A stretch of 64,000 nucleotides of DNA from Massospora cicadina (taxonomy: Eukaryota > Entomophthoromycota > Entomophthoromycetes > Entomophthorales > Entomophthoraceae): assembly GCA_022478985.1 (NCBI GenBank), contig JAKSZP010005577.1, positions 40,973 to 104,972 on the forward strand, in the 5' to 3' direction. Made by a program: the position numbers and the translations under genes. This document shows positions 31,830 through 44,177 of the stretch, piece after piece. The notes beneath the pieces were generated by a model. That model worked only from the letters and a program-made list of their open reading frames with translations. It was not told the origin of the DNA and did no database searches. How positions within the stretch are numbered: the first letter of the stretch is position 1; the number at the start of each line of letters is the position of its first letter.

Positions 31830-32289
31830 GCATTGCGTTAGCCCAACAATTGGAGCTGGACCTGGATTTAGGCCCTTCGGTGATGGTGCTTCTTCAGCCT
31901 TCCAGACATCATATATAGTCTGTTGGTAAGTACCTTTCTTAGTACATCAGTTTAGCTTTTATGATTGGTTCTCTGCAATGCCAAACTCAGTGTTCCTGTA
32001 ATCTTGGGGGTCAGATGGTGGCGCCAACAACATGTTAGAATCCACCTGGAGTCAAATATGTTGTCATTCATTAATGATCAAATGGAGGGAAAATTTCTTT
32101 TATTGACACCCTTAAGAAGGCTCAAGGCTACAGCTCCATTACTTCCCTCGTTTCTCCTGCGGATCTTCCGTACAATTTTCCCAAAGAATTATTGTGCTAT
32201 TGAAGTATCTTCAACTCTTAAAAGGCGTGCCATCTGCCTCCTCACACTAAATTTGACTTGGGATTTAGGACGATGGTGTAGTTGGTGAA

Positions 32290-33530
32290 TATTAACTGCC
32301 CGTTGTATCCACACAGCGGAGGAGAAGGTTTCACTTAACAACTGGTTAGATGATATGCTTAAAAAAGGGTGGTTGTTTAAAGAGACATCAAAAGTCGCAT
32401 CTCCCATCATTTTTGCCAAAAAGGTCGATGGTTCTCTCCGTCCCTGCATGGATTATGGACACTTAAACAGATTTATGGTTTACAATCCCTATCCTCTGCC
32501 CTGGAGCAGACTATCAGTCAAGCAATCGCTAAATCTCATGTGTTCTCTAAGCTGGATCTTGTCAATACCTTCAACCAAATTGGGGTGATGTAAGGGCAAG
32601 TATGGCTTACCGCAATATGAACAAAGTGAGGCATTTTTCAATCCCGCATAATGCCCTTTGGGTTGAAGAATGCGCCCGCTACATTTCAACAAATGATTGA
32701 CAGTGTACTGGGTGACCTCCGGTTCACTTGCGCAGTTGCATATTAATGATAGCAACTTTGTTCACTCCTCAACTCCTAAACACGCTAAAAACTTGTAAGC
32801 GGTTGTAGCTGATTTTCACAAGGCGGCTTGTTTAACAAGCCTTCAAAATGTGAGTTCTATAAGGAGGAAGTTACCTTCCTTGGAAACCTAGCCCTCAAAA
32901 ATGAGTATGCAATTACCCCTAATAAGTTGGACGCCATCAGTGAATGGCCAACTCCAAAACCCAGAAAAAATTACAGAGTATCTTGAGCACCATTATTTTC
33001 CTAAAGAAATTTTCCCCAGCCCTTTTCCAGTTAGCTGCTCCTCTCCTTCACTCAAGGCAAGAATGTGCCTTTTCATTGGAAACCCAAGTGCCAGCAGGCG
33101 CTCAAGTTGATCAAAGAGGTGCTTTTATCTCCTCCCATCTTGAAACACGGAGATCCTACCAAGCCGTAAATTGTTGCATGCGATTCCTCATCTGTGGCAG
33201 TGGGGGCAGTTCTGCTCCAGGAACACGATAGCTTCGAACATCCAGTCACCTACTTTTCCCAAAGAATTTTTCTCTACTGAGCAATCATGGGCCATCTATG
33301 ATAAGGAGTTGGAAGCCATAGCATGGGCATTAACTCATTGGAGATATCTGTTACAGGGTGCCCATCATGAGTTAACTGTGCGTATGGATCACCAGGCTCT
33401 TTTGTATTTCTGCAAACCCTAGAAACTGGTACATCAACAAGCTCACAAATATTGGGACTTGTGCAGTTTCAATTTCAAATATGAATTTTTAAAAGGCGCA
33501 CTTAATGTACTGCCCAATTTTTAGCCACAA
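32290..33530 (+). pseudogene. Ty3-C1 reverse transcriptase and RNase H (broken)
   Basis: RT motifs: KKVDGSLRPCMDYGHLN (about 32,420), FSKLDLVNTFNQI (about 32,546) and MPFGLKNAPATFQQMIDSVL (about 32,650). The active-site box near 32,730-32,750 reads AVAY followed by two stops, so the aspartates are lost. RNase H: YDKELEAIAWALTHWRYLL (about 33,300) and LTVRMDHQALLYF. The subtype with DKELEAI and DHQALLYF is common in Ty3/gypsy elements of fungi and animals. Many stops break the frame; the largest pieces are 32,355-32,588 and 33,171-33,422. Confidence 0.85.
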
Positions 33531-33878
33531 CATGGCCCACTGCCCTTTGGACCCAGATGAAGTGGACCTCGTTACCATGATCCCCGCCACTCAAATCCTG
33601 TCTATTGTTCCCCCCGTGGTCTCATCAGTCGCCTTTGCTCCTGACGCCCCTCTCATTACACAGGTCTTAGCAGCCCAAATGACCTGCCCTGACGGAATGG
33701 AGTTATTTGAGCAATTTTCTATCAAAATCAAAAACACTCCCCATATTCCTTGGTGGAGGAACTCATTTATTTTAGATCGTGGGTTTGGGTTCCTCCTCTC
33801 TTCAGAGCCGAGGTATTCTGAGCACATCATGACCCTCCCATGATCAGCCATCTAGGCAATAAGAAGTGCATCAATTTG

Positions 33879-33888
33879 ATCAAGTGGA
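33879..33888. repeat. Left target-site duplication of LINE-A2
   Basis: ATCAAGTGGA, repeated at 39,155-39,164. The repeat encodes the IKW part of the integrase and should occur once in an uninterrupted Ty3-C. Confidence 0.88.
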
Positions 33889-33983
33889 AAACTTTTCTCT
33901 CTAGTTGCAATCAAATTTGCAACTTATTCAATTCAAGTCTGAATTTAGTTTGATAATCTCAAAAAGGAGATTAGTTTGTGCCC

Positions 33984-35391
33984 ATGTCAGGGAGCAGTTG
34001 GGCAAGTAAGGTAAAAAACAGGTGGTAGGCCCGCGACTTTCAACGTTCATAAACGCCCTGAAGAAACTGGCGGATTAGATAAAAATAAAAAACTGGCGGT
34101 TACTATTTCCCCAGAAATCTTCACTTGGCAGGCGCGATGTAACTAGTACATCATCACGCTGCACTCTAAACCACTCTTGTTGGTGGAATATGGAGTCCAG
34201 GTGTTCCTGGATATTCAACAAACAACGTTGTGGGAAAAATTTTGTGGGGATGTGCACACTTATTTTCTGACCACGGTGTACGTCACACCTCACTCCATGT
34301 CATGGGTTGGCTGGATCTCGGTTTCAAAAACAAGGAGGCAGCAGATGAAGCTGCTGCAGTGCGCGTTGTAATTGACCTCCCCAAAGAGCAGCGGGTCATT
34401 AAAACCAAGCGCACCAGATGGACAAAATCCAACCAAATTTTCCTCACATTTGACTTTTTGCCCACTACGGTCAAGTGTGCCATTCTAAAGCAGCACCTAA
34501 AAACTGGTCTCACCATTTATGGAGAAATACAATCCTTCAAGATGCAATGCTTTATGCTAATGCCACACCTGTGCACTGGCAAAGCCATTGCAGTTCTGAC
34601 CCCAACTGAGGAGATTGCAAAGGACCTACCCCAGATCCTGCACTCCACTTTTATTAATATTGAAGGGCATATCACCCACCCTTTCTGGGTAACCGTGGAC
34701 AGCGCACCCCCCATCTGCACCCACTGTGACGCGTTTGGCCATAAGGCACACGCATGCCCCACCAAGGGGGCATCACATTCCAAGAGCACCCCTTGGCGAT
34801 TATGACCAATGAGGAGGCTCACTATGAACCAACCACCAGTACCAAAGAGGCCTTCCCATGAGGAGCACAAGGCTGCTACTTACTAGTAAAGCCTGTCTCC
34901 CCTCAAGAGTGAAAGAAGGCCAAACAGGCCCGCCGGGCTGCGGCCAAGGAAGCGGCCAAGGTCGCCTCCACTATCCCACACTCCTAACGCCAGGAGGACA
35001 TTGAAACCTTCGCTGTGGAAGCAACTTGGGAATCCCTCAACCAATCAGATTGGGATGCCCAAGCTGATTGGGCCACCCAATCTGAGGATCCGATGGGCGA
35101 CTCAATCTCACCCAACCTTTTGCAACCAAGCCCTGAGAGGAACCGGATTTGATATTCAACCTACCTGAAAATTTTTTTGACCTGAATGTTGATGCACCAA
35201 ACTCATCCGCACCACAAAAAATTCATTTGACAGCGGGGAAACCAAAAGTGAAGGCAAAAGCCAATGTGAACCTGTCTGCTAAAATTAACAAATCTTCCAA
35301 TAGCGTTGCTGCAAACACCCATGCCACCGTGAAGGCCCGTGGGGATCCAGAGGAGGCTGGTGGGCCTGGGTGCCCACCACCTCACACCTAA
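33984..35391 (+). pseudogene. LINE-A2 ORF1, nucleic-acid-binding protein (broken)
   Basis: ATG at 33,984 corresponds to LINE-A1 7,723. The product has the same layout: RRM-like region (LDLGFKNK, FLTFDFLPTTVKCAIL), intact CX2CX4HX4C knuckle CTHCDAFGHKAHAC at 34,716-34,757, and a lysine/alanine-rich tail ending CPPPHT with TAA at 35,389. Stops near 34,054 and 34,076 and frameshifts near 34,310 and 34,775 break it. The frames 34,177-34,371 and 34,230-34,805 are the two main pieces; 35,149-35,391 is the C-terminal piece. The function is packaging of LINE RNA. Confidence 0.85.
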
Positions 35392-35397
35392 GGTGCG

Positions 35398-38300
35398 ATG
35401 GGAGAAGCCTTCACTTTAGGGACGTTGAACATCGCCAGACTCAAGGCCTCGCCATCATGGGCTAGGAAACTGAGTTTTTACAAAAAAATTTACCTGTGGA
35501 CATCCTGGCCATCCAGGAGTCCCACTGTCCATGAGGTTCTGAGGACGCTTGGAAACCCATGCTCCTCCCTTCCCTTTCCTTCTGGTCTGAGCACTGGGGG
35601 TGCTTGTTCAAAAAAACAATTTTTTCAAATTTTTATTGTCAGAATCCTTTCTCAATGGCTGAGTCCTCATTGTCACATTTTCATGGGACTATGTGGCACA
35701 CATAATTGTCAACATTTACGCCCCAAACGGTGTACAAGAGCGTTGGGAATTTTTCTCATCGGTCAAATCCCTTCCATTACCCCCTGACCCTTTCATAGTT
35801 GGCGACATGAACTGGTGGTTAAACCCATCCACAGACCGCTGGCCTTCCTCATCCCATGCCCCAGGGTCACATAGAACTTCGCGTTCTAAAGGCCAAACTT
35901 GGGTTATTAGAAGAGCTGCCACAGCAAGCTCTGCTGCTCGAGAACATGACGCGCCCCCATGTCCACAACGACTAACTAAGGTCCAAGTCCTGCATCGACC
36001 TTATCCTTGTGCCAGTGCAATTTTATTTCCATATTTACCACTTCCACACATCAAAAATTGATTTCTCTGATCACTGGCTGGTCTTAATAACCTACCACTT
36101 ACCCATCACAGTGGCTAGGGCTCCGCATTGGTCCAAACTCTGCCCACCTGAACTTGCATCACCAGGATTTTCCACATGGGTGGAATCAGTGAATTCGGCA
36201 AAAGAGTTTATCACACCATTTTGTGCGGACCCAATTTCCAAATGGTCAGCCTTCAAAGCGGATACCATCTGCCATACTCGCCACCTCTCCTCCCGACGCT
36301 CACAAGCTACATTGGCCATCATCTCACGCGCTCTGGCAGAGTTGGCACACCTGGAGTCCAACATCCCAGCCTCAGGCTACAGCCCTACATGGGTTGGAAG
36401 TGGGCAGAAGCAGCTGCCCACCTCAACGCGCTTGAAAGGCAACACAAACATTGGGTTTGTGTTCAGTACAGGGCCAAACACATTACAGAGGGTGGCACAT
36501 GCTCTGTTTATTTCATTAAAGAAATTCTTTGCACCGCACCAGAGCGAAGCCTGCACACAGGTGCGGAGGTCAGACGATTCCGTTGCAGATACGCCGGCCA
36601 AAGTGGCAATCAAAATACAAAAGTATTACTCCAAGTTGTACGATCTGATCCAATTCAGCCAGCCAAAATGGCGAAATTTCTCAATAGCACTCACATCAGC
36701 ACCATTTCCCGATACCCAGAGTTAATGAATTTGAATACTCCAGACAAACTCTGGTCTGCTGTCCGCGGTGCACCAAATCGGAAATGCCTAGGCCCTGATA
36801 TCATTCCATATGAGTTCTATAAGAAGTACTTCATATATCTATCCCCACTGCTGCTTGCCTCCCTTAACCAGAGCCTTCTGGATACGCGCCTTCTACCAGG
36901 AGGGCAAGAGGCCTTCACCATCACACTATTCAAGAAAGGGGATAAGCTAGACCTAGGCAACTGGTGCCCCAATTCTCTAACTAACACAGATAAAAAAATT
37001 TTAACTAAAATCATGGCTAAAAATCTAGGGATTATATCCTCTTCCACCATCTCCCCAGAACAATTTGGTTTCATACCCAGAAGGTCGATTTGGGACAACA
37101 TGCACACTGTGACCAACGTTTGTCAGTCCACGGCCTCTGGGGCACTTGTTTTTTAGACCAACAGAAGGCCTATGATAGAGTAAACTGGGAATACCTCAGG
37201 GCCTGCCTCCACCAATTCCGCTTACCCCCTCGCTTCATCAGCTGGGTGATGATGCTTACGGAATCTGCAACAATGGCGGTTTGTGGCCCTGGCTTCCTCA
37301 CGGAAGTAGTCCGCCCTCAAAGGGGCCTACGCCAAGGGGACCCCCTTAGCCCACTCTTATATAACTTCAGCCTTGACCCACTACTTTGAAACGTGAATGC
37401 CCGCCTCACTGGGGTCCATGCACCAGGCCAAGACCCAGTCATAATGATGGCGTTTGCAGATGATTGTGTGGTCGGGGTGTCTAATAATCAAGATGCACGC
37501 GCGCTTGAAGATCTCATACAGGTGTATTCCCAGGTAAGTAATGCTGCACTGAGCGCCTCCAAATCTGAAATCATCCTTCTTGGTCAGTATTAAACCTGCT
37601 GGGACCCAGCGACCACTGCACAGCCTGACCCATCTGCTCGCACACGTGCTCACCTTCCCTGCCCACCCCACACCGCCCCACTGGTGCTCCCCTTTGTGCC
37701 ACGCCCTACCATAGGGCCTGTCTGCCATCTGGGTGTGTGGATGGAGGCAGGCGGGTATGCCTCAGCAGTAATGAAAAGTTTTATTCTGGACAATGTGATG
37801 AAGCGCATCGCCTCCCTCAGAGCCCACCCTACTTCCCTTACTGACAGGGTTGTTTTAGCCAACTCTATGCTCCTCTCCAAAGTCTGGTTTGGAGCCCACG
37901 CCATCGCCTTCTCCCCGGGTTTTTTAAATCTATGTATGCCCTTCTACAAAGGCGGCTCTGGTCAGGCCGCCCACCGCCAGTGCGGCTTGAGGTCATATTT
38001 GGCCTTCATCAGCATGGTGGCATGGGACTGCTTGACTTTAAAGCCCATGCTGCCAAGATCCTTGGCACCTGGATTGTGGCCGTCACTGCCCTATGCTCCC
38101 CCCCAACACTAGTCCCGCACGGCCCGCTCCAACCTCTCCCGCGCCCTGGGCCTTACCAATCCATCGAACCCTCATTCCTTGATGAAATATATGGATTCCC
38201 ACCCATCAGCCACAGGTCCTCATGGTACTAAACCCCACTATAAACGAATCCTCCTCTCCATGCGGAGCGCTGAGTGGAGAATCCATATTTGTGGACACAA

Positions 38301-38877
38301 AGCCCAGAGAGGCCGCCCCTCTCCTCGGTTCACACAGGAGGTACAGGGGCTACCCATTCAAGATGGCTTGATCCCCACATGGCCCCATGTCCTATCCAAG
38401 GTGGACTACCTGGACATGATAGACATCCCTTATTCCCTTGAGACCCAGAAGACTATCTGGAAATACGCACACCACCCCCTGTTACTGCCTCATATCCGTT
38501 CCCATGTGTGGTGCTGCCTAAGGTGGGTGTACCATATGGCTGAGCGCTCTAACGCTTTACACTCATCCTGCGTCATGTGTGGCCAATATGGAACGCTGTT
38601 CCACCGCCTGGAAAAGTGCCCTACCTCTGTAGCAATATGGCGCGAAGTTCAACATCTGCTTGGCCAGGATCAGGCACATCCCTTCAGTCTGTAAAGGGAT
38701 ATGTTTGCTATATCCATGGTATCCCCTCTTCCACCCTCCCTCCATACTCTGGTGGTCACAATCGCCATGTGGACTATCCACACGATTTTCTTGGATGCCA
38801 TCGCAGGCTCCACCCCCACCCTCCCAGAAGTTGTCCACAGATTCCAGTCCCATTTGGTGGACCACTTTCAAGCGTGA
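35398..38877 (+). pseudogene. LINE-A2 ORF2, endonuclease and reverse transcriptase (broken)
   Basis: It starts six bases after the ORF1 stop. Endonuclease motifs are TLNIARLKA, IQESHC, VNIYAPNG, VGDMNWWL and FSDHWLVLITYH. RT motifs include GPDIIPYEFYK, FKKGDKLDLGNW, QFGFIPRRSIWDN, DQQKAYDRVNWEYL, RQGDPLSPLLYNFSLDPLL and FADDCVVGV (about 37,455). The C-terminal CVMCGQYGTLFHRLEKC is kept. Stops near 35,534, 35,659, 37,387, 37,592 and 38,692, with several frameshifts, inactivate it. The longest open piece is 36,176-37,156. The final TGA at 38,875 lies three codons after the C-terminal LVDHF-like end of LINE-A1. Confidence 0.9.
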
Positions 38878-39109
38878 ATGTTTGGGTACCTCCCACCGCG
38901 TCGCCATCAGCTGGTCTCCTCCTGGTTCCCAGTTTGGTTCATCAACTCGGACCCCTTCCTCCACATGTGTTCAATTGTGGTTACGGCCCCTTTACACGTC
39001 CCCCTCCTCCCCATAGTGGCGTTCCCGCTGGCAACAAAAAGATACCATCGCTTCTCTGGGGTGCCTTCCCTGTTACTGAGTTTCGTTTTCTTTCATGTTT
39101 ACTTTTGGA

Positions 39110-39146
39110 AGTGTCCGTCCCCTGGTTGGCCTTCCTCGCAATAAAT
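39110..39146 (+). other. Conserved LINE 3' tail motif (LINE-A2)
   Basis: AAGTGTCCGTCCCCTGGTTG, then GCCTTCCTCGCAATAAA. This is the clearest of the five tail copies in the window. Confidence 0.8.
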
Positions 39147-39164
39147 CCAATTTTATCAAGTGGA

Positions 39165-40253
39165 CTTACAATTGGGCAGGTTTAATTAAGGAAGTTCTGG
39201 CCTGTATCGCCAATTGCGTTACCTGTGCATGGGCTAAGTCAGACTGATCTGGAAGAAATGTTCTCCTACACTCTTTGCAACAGGCGAGGGTCCATGGACA
39301 TCAGGGTCCATGGATTTTATTGTTAGACTTCCCTGTTCTAACAGGTTTATGGCAGTAATGGTGGTGGTTGATTGTTTCACCAAATTTTCCCTATTTATTC
39401 CTTGCGCTTCTACAATTATGTCAGAAGAAACCGCTTATCTCTTTGCGCGCCATTTGTTTTCAATGGTTGGTCTCCTGCAGAAGATCATCAGCGACTGTCA
39501 TTCACAGTTCACGGCACAGTTCTGGAGTGAACTTTTATCTATTTTAAAAATTTCCCCCTGTCACTCCATGGAATATCATCCTCAGTCCTATGGATTAACT
39601 GAGTGAGTTAACCAAGTCTTATAACAGTACTGTGTTGCTATGCTGCAGCTGCACAGTACACCTGGACTAACAAACTTCCCCTCACTCAATTTCCCTACAA
39701 CAACGGAATTCACGCTTCTACAGGGTTTTCTCCTTATGAAGCGATGCTTGGGTATAATCCCTCATTTTTGGTCAGACCCTGCTTGCGCCCTGAGGTCCCG
39801 GCTGCCGCAGATCATGATGAACATATTAGGTCCACTTCGTCCTTAGTGCGGTAGTATCTCTCTATAGTTATCAATGATTACAAGCAATTTGTGGATCATA
39901 AACGACTCCCTAGATATAACATAACAGTGGGTTCCTATGTTATGCTCAATATGCACCATTTGAGAATGCAGGCACCCTCCTAAAAGTTCGCAAGTAAGCG
40001 TTTGGGTCCCCACTTGGTGGAGGAAGACTTGGGCAATGTTGCGTTCAAGTTAAAACTACCAGCTCATTGGAAACAGCATCCCATCTTACACTTTTCTCAG
40101 TTGTCCCCATTTAAGGGGACTGTCCCTGCAGACCATGAGCTGATTGTAATCAAGAATGCAAAGGAGGCTGAGGTGGAAAGCAGCTTAGCATCCCACAAAT
40201 CTCGAAAGTCCGTTCAGTACCTTTTTTGCCTGAAAAGGTTACCCAGCCTATGA
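39165..40253 (+). pseudogene. Ty3-C1 integrase (broken), 3' part after LINE-A2
   Basis: The zinc-binding segment starts upstream at about 33,840 and resumes here (CIANCVTCAWAKSD, about 39,205). The core keeps FIVRLP, VVVDCFTKFSLFIPC (first aspartate present), IISDCHSQFTAQFW (second aspartate present) and EYHPQSYGLTE (glutamate present, then a stop TGA at 39,604). A C-terminal chromodomain-like or GPY-type region follows at 40,002-40,253, with LPAHWKQHPILHFSQLSPFK. The frame continues with interruptions into the 3' LTR. It is notable that all three DDE residues survive although the gene is broken. Confidence 0.87.
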
Positions 40254-40437
40254 GAACAGCTGGGTTAAGGCCCACGATTGCGCTAACTGCATGGAACTGG
40301 TTGAGGCGTTTCATGAATCCCACCCCGATGCTCCCCCATTCCTACAAAAGGCTGTGACTATAATGTGAGATCAAATTGCCCAAAGTGCACAAAAATGTGG
40401 CCCTTGTGCAGTTTCCTGGCGGTGGCTTCCTTCATTT

Positions 40438-40455
40438 GGAAAAAGGAAAGGGTAA
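40438..40455 (+). other. Polypurine tract of Ty3-C1
   Basis: GGAAAAAGGAAAGGGTAA lies directly before the right LTR. It is the expected plus-strand primer for cDNA synthesis. The minus-strand relative Ty3-C2 has AAGGGAAGAG in the same place. Confidence 0.7.
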
Positions 40456-41620
40456 TTTAAATCCAAGGGAATGTCTCTTGTGCATGGATCAGGCGATCTT
40501 CCCATTTCTGAATAAAAAGAGTCCCAAGAGGGCAGATGTACCCCTTATCACCCAGGGTGACCTCGCCTACATGGTAGACGAGTGCTGGGTAACAGCTCTC
40601 CCTCTTTGGATTCTGCCCCAGTACCCTCACTCACCTTAGCTGAACTTGTCCACCAGATTAAGGAAATCTGCGCTGAGATCAATAAATCAAATTCAATGGG
40701 TCCTAAACTGATGGTAATCAAGCCCAAAAATCAGAAACTACAGAGTAAAAAAGGGACAAATATTAAATTATTGGCCAGAATTGCTGATGGTCTTGATTTG
40801 GCCAACAGCACGAATGTATAAATTAACCCCCTCATAAAATCGTCAGGAATGATTCCTGATGTGCAGATGGTATCTTCATAAACCATCACCAACAGTTTAA
40901 AACCCCTATCCAGAAAATTGGGAGTTGCGTCTGACATAACTTATTTGACCAAACAAATGCCCCAACAACTGGGCATGGGCAGGTTGAGCATCCCAAACCC
41001 ATTTCCAACAAATTGGGACTGCCCCTATGTGGGGTGGCCCTGAAAATTCTTGTTGCTCATCGGGCAAGATGCTGTCACACTAACTTATGGAAACACAGTT
41101 GAGCTTCAGTTCAGGCATTTAAAGCCAAACTGACAGCAACTCGGCCTGCTGCTGAATCTTTCAATGTCAGCTATATTTGAAACTATCTGCCCTATTCACC
41201 AAAAATTCGCTGGCTTAGGTGTTTTTGAGGGACCCAATCCTTGCTTGGACTCCTCACAATTAAACACTAATTAATCATTTGCCTTGCACTTAGAAAATTG
41301 GTGGTCGATTTTCCTCCTTTATTTTTAAATAAAAACCTTTCCCCAATTCTAGTTTGCATGCTGAAAAACAAACCGCCCTTTCCACTGGCATTCCAATAAC
41401 CCTCAGGGTTAACAGCCATGTTCATCTGTTATTCTATTATGTTCCTGTACGAGATTCTGGCTCACTGGCAGTCATTGGTGGAACTCCTTTCCAGTTTCAT
41501 ATCTGTCATACCAGCAGCAGTGCCTTTGGCATTCTGGTTTGCCATTCAGGTTCTTTGGCATCTAGGCTGGCAGGCTGGTCTAATTCTTACTTGCTGTTTT
41601 CCTGACACAGCCACACTGCT
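40456..41620 (+). repeat. 3' LTR of Ty3-C1 (3' limit uncertain)
   Basis: Direct repeat partner of 29,289-30,720. Strong blocks run to about 41,330; the alignment is weaker to about 41,610. An open frame (40,376-40,639 and 40,582-40,821) crosses from the interior into the LTR and corresponds to frames in the 5' LTR and in Ty3-C2. Confidence 0.75.
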
Positions 41621-42913
41621 TATATAATATAATATAAATAGCATAATCCTTCTTCTCCGCGCTCTCTTTCTACCAAAAATCCTCCTCCTTCAGTTGTCCC
41701 ATCTTATCTATATATCAGCGACAACAGTCAATATCACTCCTTTGGCTTATACTAATTGATTCCAGCTTATTCTCATTGGCTCCGGCAGAGTATGTTATTC
41801 TTGATTTTCCTATCTCCTTAGTTTGAGGCGATCTACTCATTATTTTTGGAATGTCAACATTGCCTTATTGCCTTATTTAAAGGCGATACAATAATTAACC
41901 TTCTTGACATAATATCACCAAATTTCAAGGCGCTGAAATAATAATACCTAATAATCATGGTCAGCGGATTATAGCCAATATGCCAAGTCTAATCAAAACA
42001 TATTATCCAGTCATATCAGAATATCAGCATTTGGCTTGGCAAATGTCAATGAATTCTGAGCTCTGGTAGAAAAGGCTTTAAAGATTTAATTATGTGCTTC
42101 AAATGTTGCTCCTAGCGTCTCGAGACACTCCATTATCTGGGATGTGAAAATTTGGTTTACAAGCGCTGAAGCCATAGTTTGGAAAAAAAAAATTCTGTAG
42201 GGCTAAAGCACTTATTGCATTGCTATGTGCACATTGAAATCTAAAAATACTTTTGTACTAGCCAGGATCTGTGAACCTGGTAAAATCAGTCAGTGAAAGC
42301 TTTCAATGTTTAATACTTTCTAAACTGCTTTATATAAACTCCTGTTTACAGTTACATCCACATAGGGCTACTGAACTCAGCAATTATAGAATCTTTGTTG
42401 TTGCTGTATGTCCAATTGTCCCCGTTGAGAAGGGGCAACACCAGCTTTTGAAAGTCGGTGTCCAAGCAGGTCATCATAGTTACTGTTCTATATCAGTTTC
42501 TGTAATTAAACATTGTCATTTGAATAGGCGGAAGACGCCAGTGCATTATCACAATGAAATGCAGTAATTTCAGTGTACTATGAAATTTTTCAATTGATAT
42601 GGTGGCAGTATATTCCTTCTCAGCAACTCAACTAATGGTAGGTGTATTTTTGAAAATCATCTTAAAAACATTGCTGCAAAAAATCTAGGTATATTTCTCA
42701 GGGGTTGTACTTTCCCAACTAGATAGATGTGTGTCTTGTTGTCAGCTTCATTCGCCTCCATATGAGCGCAATCACAATTGTGATTTTTGAGTTTTTTAAA
42801 TGCTTTACAATCTGCATTATGTATCCCTGAATATGGCATGAGCGTTCTCTATCCACTTTTTATTCAATTTTTTAAAATAATATTTTATTGATTAATTTAC
42901 TTTCCTTCCATGC
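41621..42913. other. Unassigned DNA between Ty3-C1 and the solo LTR-D
   Basis: It begins with a short AT run (TATATAATATAATATAAATAG). The ORFs at 42,271-42,567 (+) and 42,657-42,839 (-) have no recognisable content. No transposon end or RNA gene was seen. Confidence 0.45.
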
Positions 42914-43344
42914 TGTTAAAACTTGGTGGTTGAATCAAAAATAAACCCTTCAACAACCAACATATTGGGCTGATTTCCCTCCTAATGCTCGAGTCAATAT
43001 CTAATCAAAGCCTATTGCAATAACACAGCTCAGGCTGATTATTGCAACGCAGATTCTAGTATATTATCAAAAGCTTAGGCCAAATACCCCTCCACATTTA
43101 GGCCAATCAACTCAAACTTCAATCCAAAATTGATTTTTCTATTGGTAGCTTGGGCCAAATACACTCGCACAGTTGAACCAATTATCACTGCACCAAACCT
43201 CAGCAACTAGTCCCAACTAAATAGGACCAATGATAAGAAATCAGCATGATAAATCATTCAGGAATGATTTAAAGATAACGTCTACAAATCAAATGAACAA
43301 ATAGACAAAAATAATGTAATACTTTTTCTGCCTTAGAGTAAATT

Positions 43345-43880
43345 TCATATGTTGATCCTCATAATCAGCACAATAGCACTTGCACATGGACTGCCCAAAT
43401 GGGAGTACCTAGTGCTATTGAGAGGACAGTTGACATCCTAATTAGGAAGTCATTTTCATCAGCTGTATGATGAAAACATGATTGACTGGTCAAAAATACT
43501 TTCCTACCTATAAAAATCTTTGTATTTTGATCCTTGTAATCAGCACAATAGCATTTACACATGGACCACCTGAATGGGAGTACCTAGTGCTATTGAGAGG
43601 GTTAGTTAATATCCCAATTAGGGAGTCATTTTCATCAGCTGTATGACGAAAACATATTTTGAGTTGGTCCTAAAATAATTTTTGTATGTTGATATGCATG
43701 ACTGGCATGATAGCACTAGCACATGGACCACCGGAATGGGAGTACCTAGTGCTATCAAGAGAGGCCTGCCAAAGGCCCACTTAAGGGTACATCATTTAAT
43801 TTAAATTAACCGTGAAGTTTCCCAGAATTTGTATTTAATCAGCAGTATGACGAAACTCATTTCAAGATGATCCCAGGACC
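43345..43880 (+). repeat. Three tandem units of about 160-175 bp in the solo LTR
   Basis: TTGAT blocks start the units at 43,352, 43,527 and 43,689. Each contains AGCACAATAGCA- or GGCATGATAGCA-type sequence, GGGAGTACCTAGTGCTAT and CAGTATGACGAAA-like blocks. LTR-D copies at 19,145 and 21,155 have a single unit. Confidence 0.9.
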
Positions 43881-44177
43881 ATTTTGCACGCTTATTGTTG
43901 CAATTTTCATTCCTGAAATCCTCCCAATATGAGAGTATTTTGCCACCAATAAACCTAGCAATAGGTCTCAGTCATATCAGTTCAAGGGCCAAACTGAGGT
44001 GGATAATAATCTGTGAGATTGCGTTCTTGAATGTGGCCAGGAGATGCCCTTGAGGTTTGAATACCTGTGCCTGGCCTAATGAATATTTATCAAATAATCT
44101 AGTCTAATAAAAGATCTATTTTATTTTTATCCTCTTACCAGTTTTTATCTAAGTCCTTTTTTTGGAGTGTTAGCAAG

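Larger units (their letters stand above)
33889..39154 (+). mobile_element. LINE-A2, nearly full-length LINE nested in Ty3-C1
   Basis: A 5.3-kb copy of the LINE-A family, colinear with LINE-A1 from the 5' end CTTTTCTCTCTAGTTG to the 3' tail. A 10-bp duplication flanks it. It differs from LINE-A1 by many substitutions and keeps several residues that LINE-A1 lost, such as the ORF1 zinc knuckle and the VGDMN endonuclease motif. Both ORFs are interrupted. Confidence 0.93.
29289..41620 (+). mobile_element. Ty3-C1, Ty3/gypsy element split by LINE-A2
   Basis: Direct repeats at 29,289-30,720 and 40,456-41,620 enclose gag-protease, RT, RNase H and integrase on +, with a polypurine tract just before the right LTR. 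LINE-A2 (33,889-39,154) is inserted in the integrase zinc-binding region; removing it restores the reading LIKW followed by TYNWAG. The inner and outer limits of the LTRs are uncertain at their 3' ends, and no TSD could be confirmed. Decay is heavy: stops in every gene and a destroyed RT active site. Confidence 0.88.

Noticed and set aside
43345..43880. CRISPR-like or satellite array
   Set aside because: Only three long units with no spacer-repeat alternation, and fully contained in a solo LTR.
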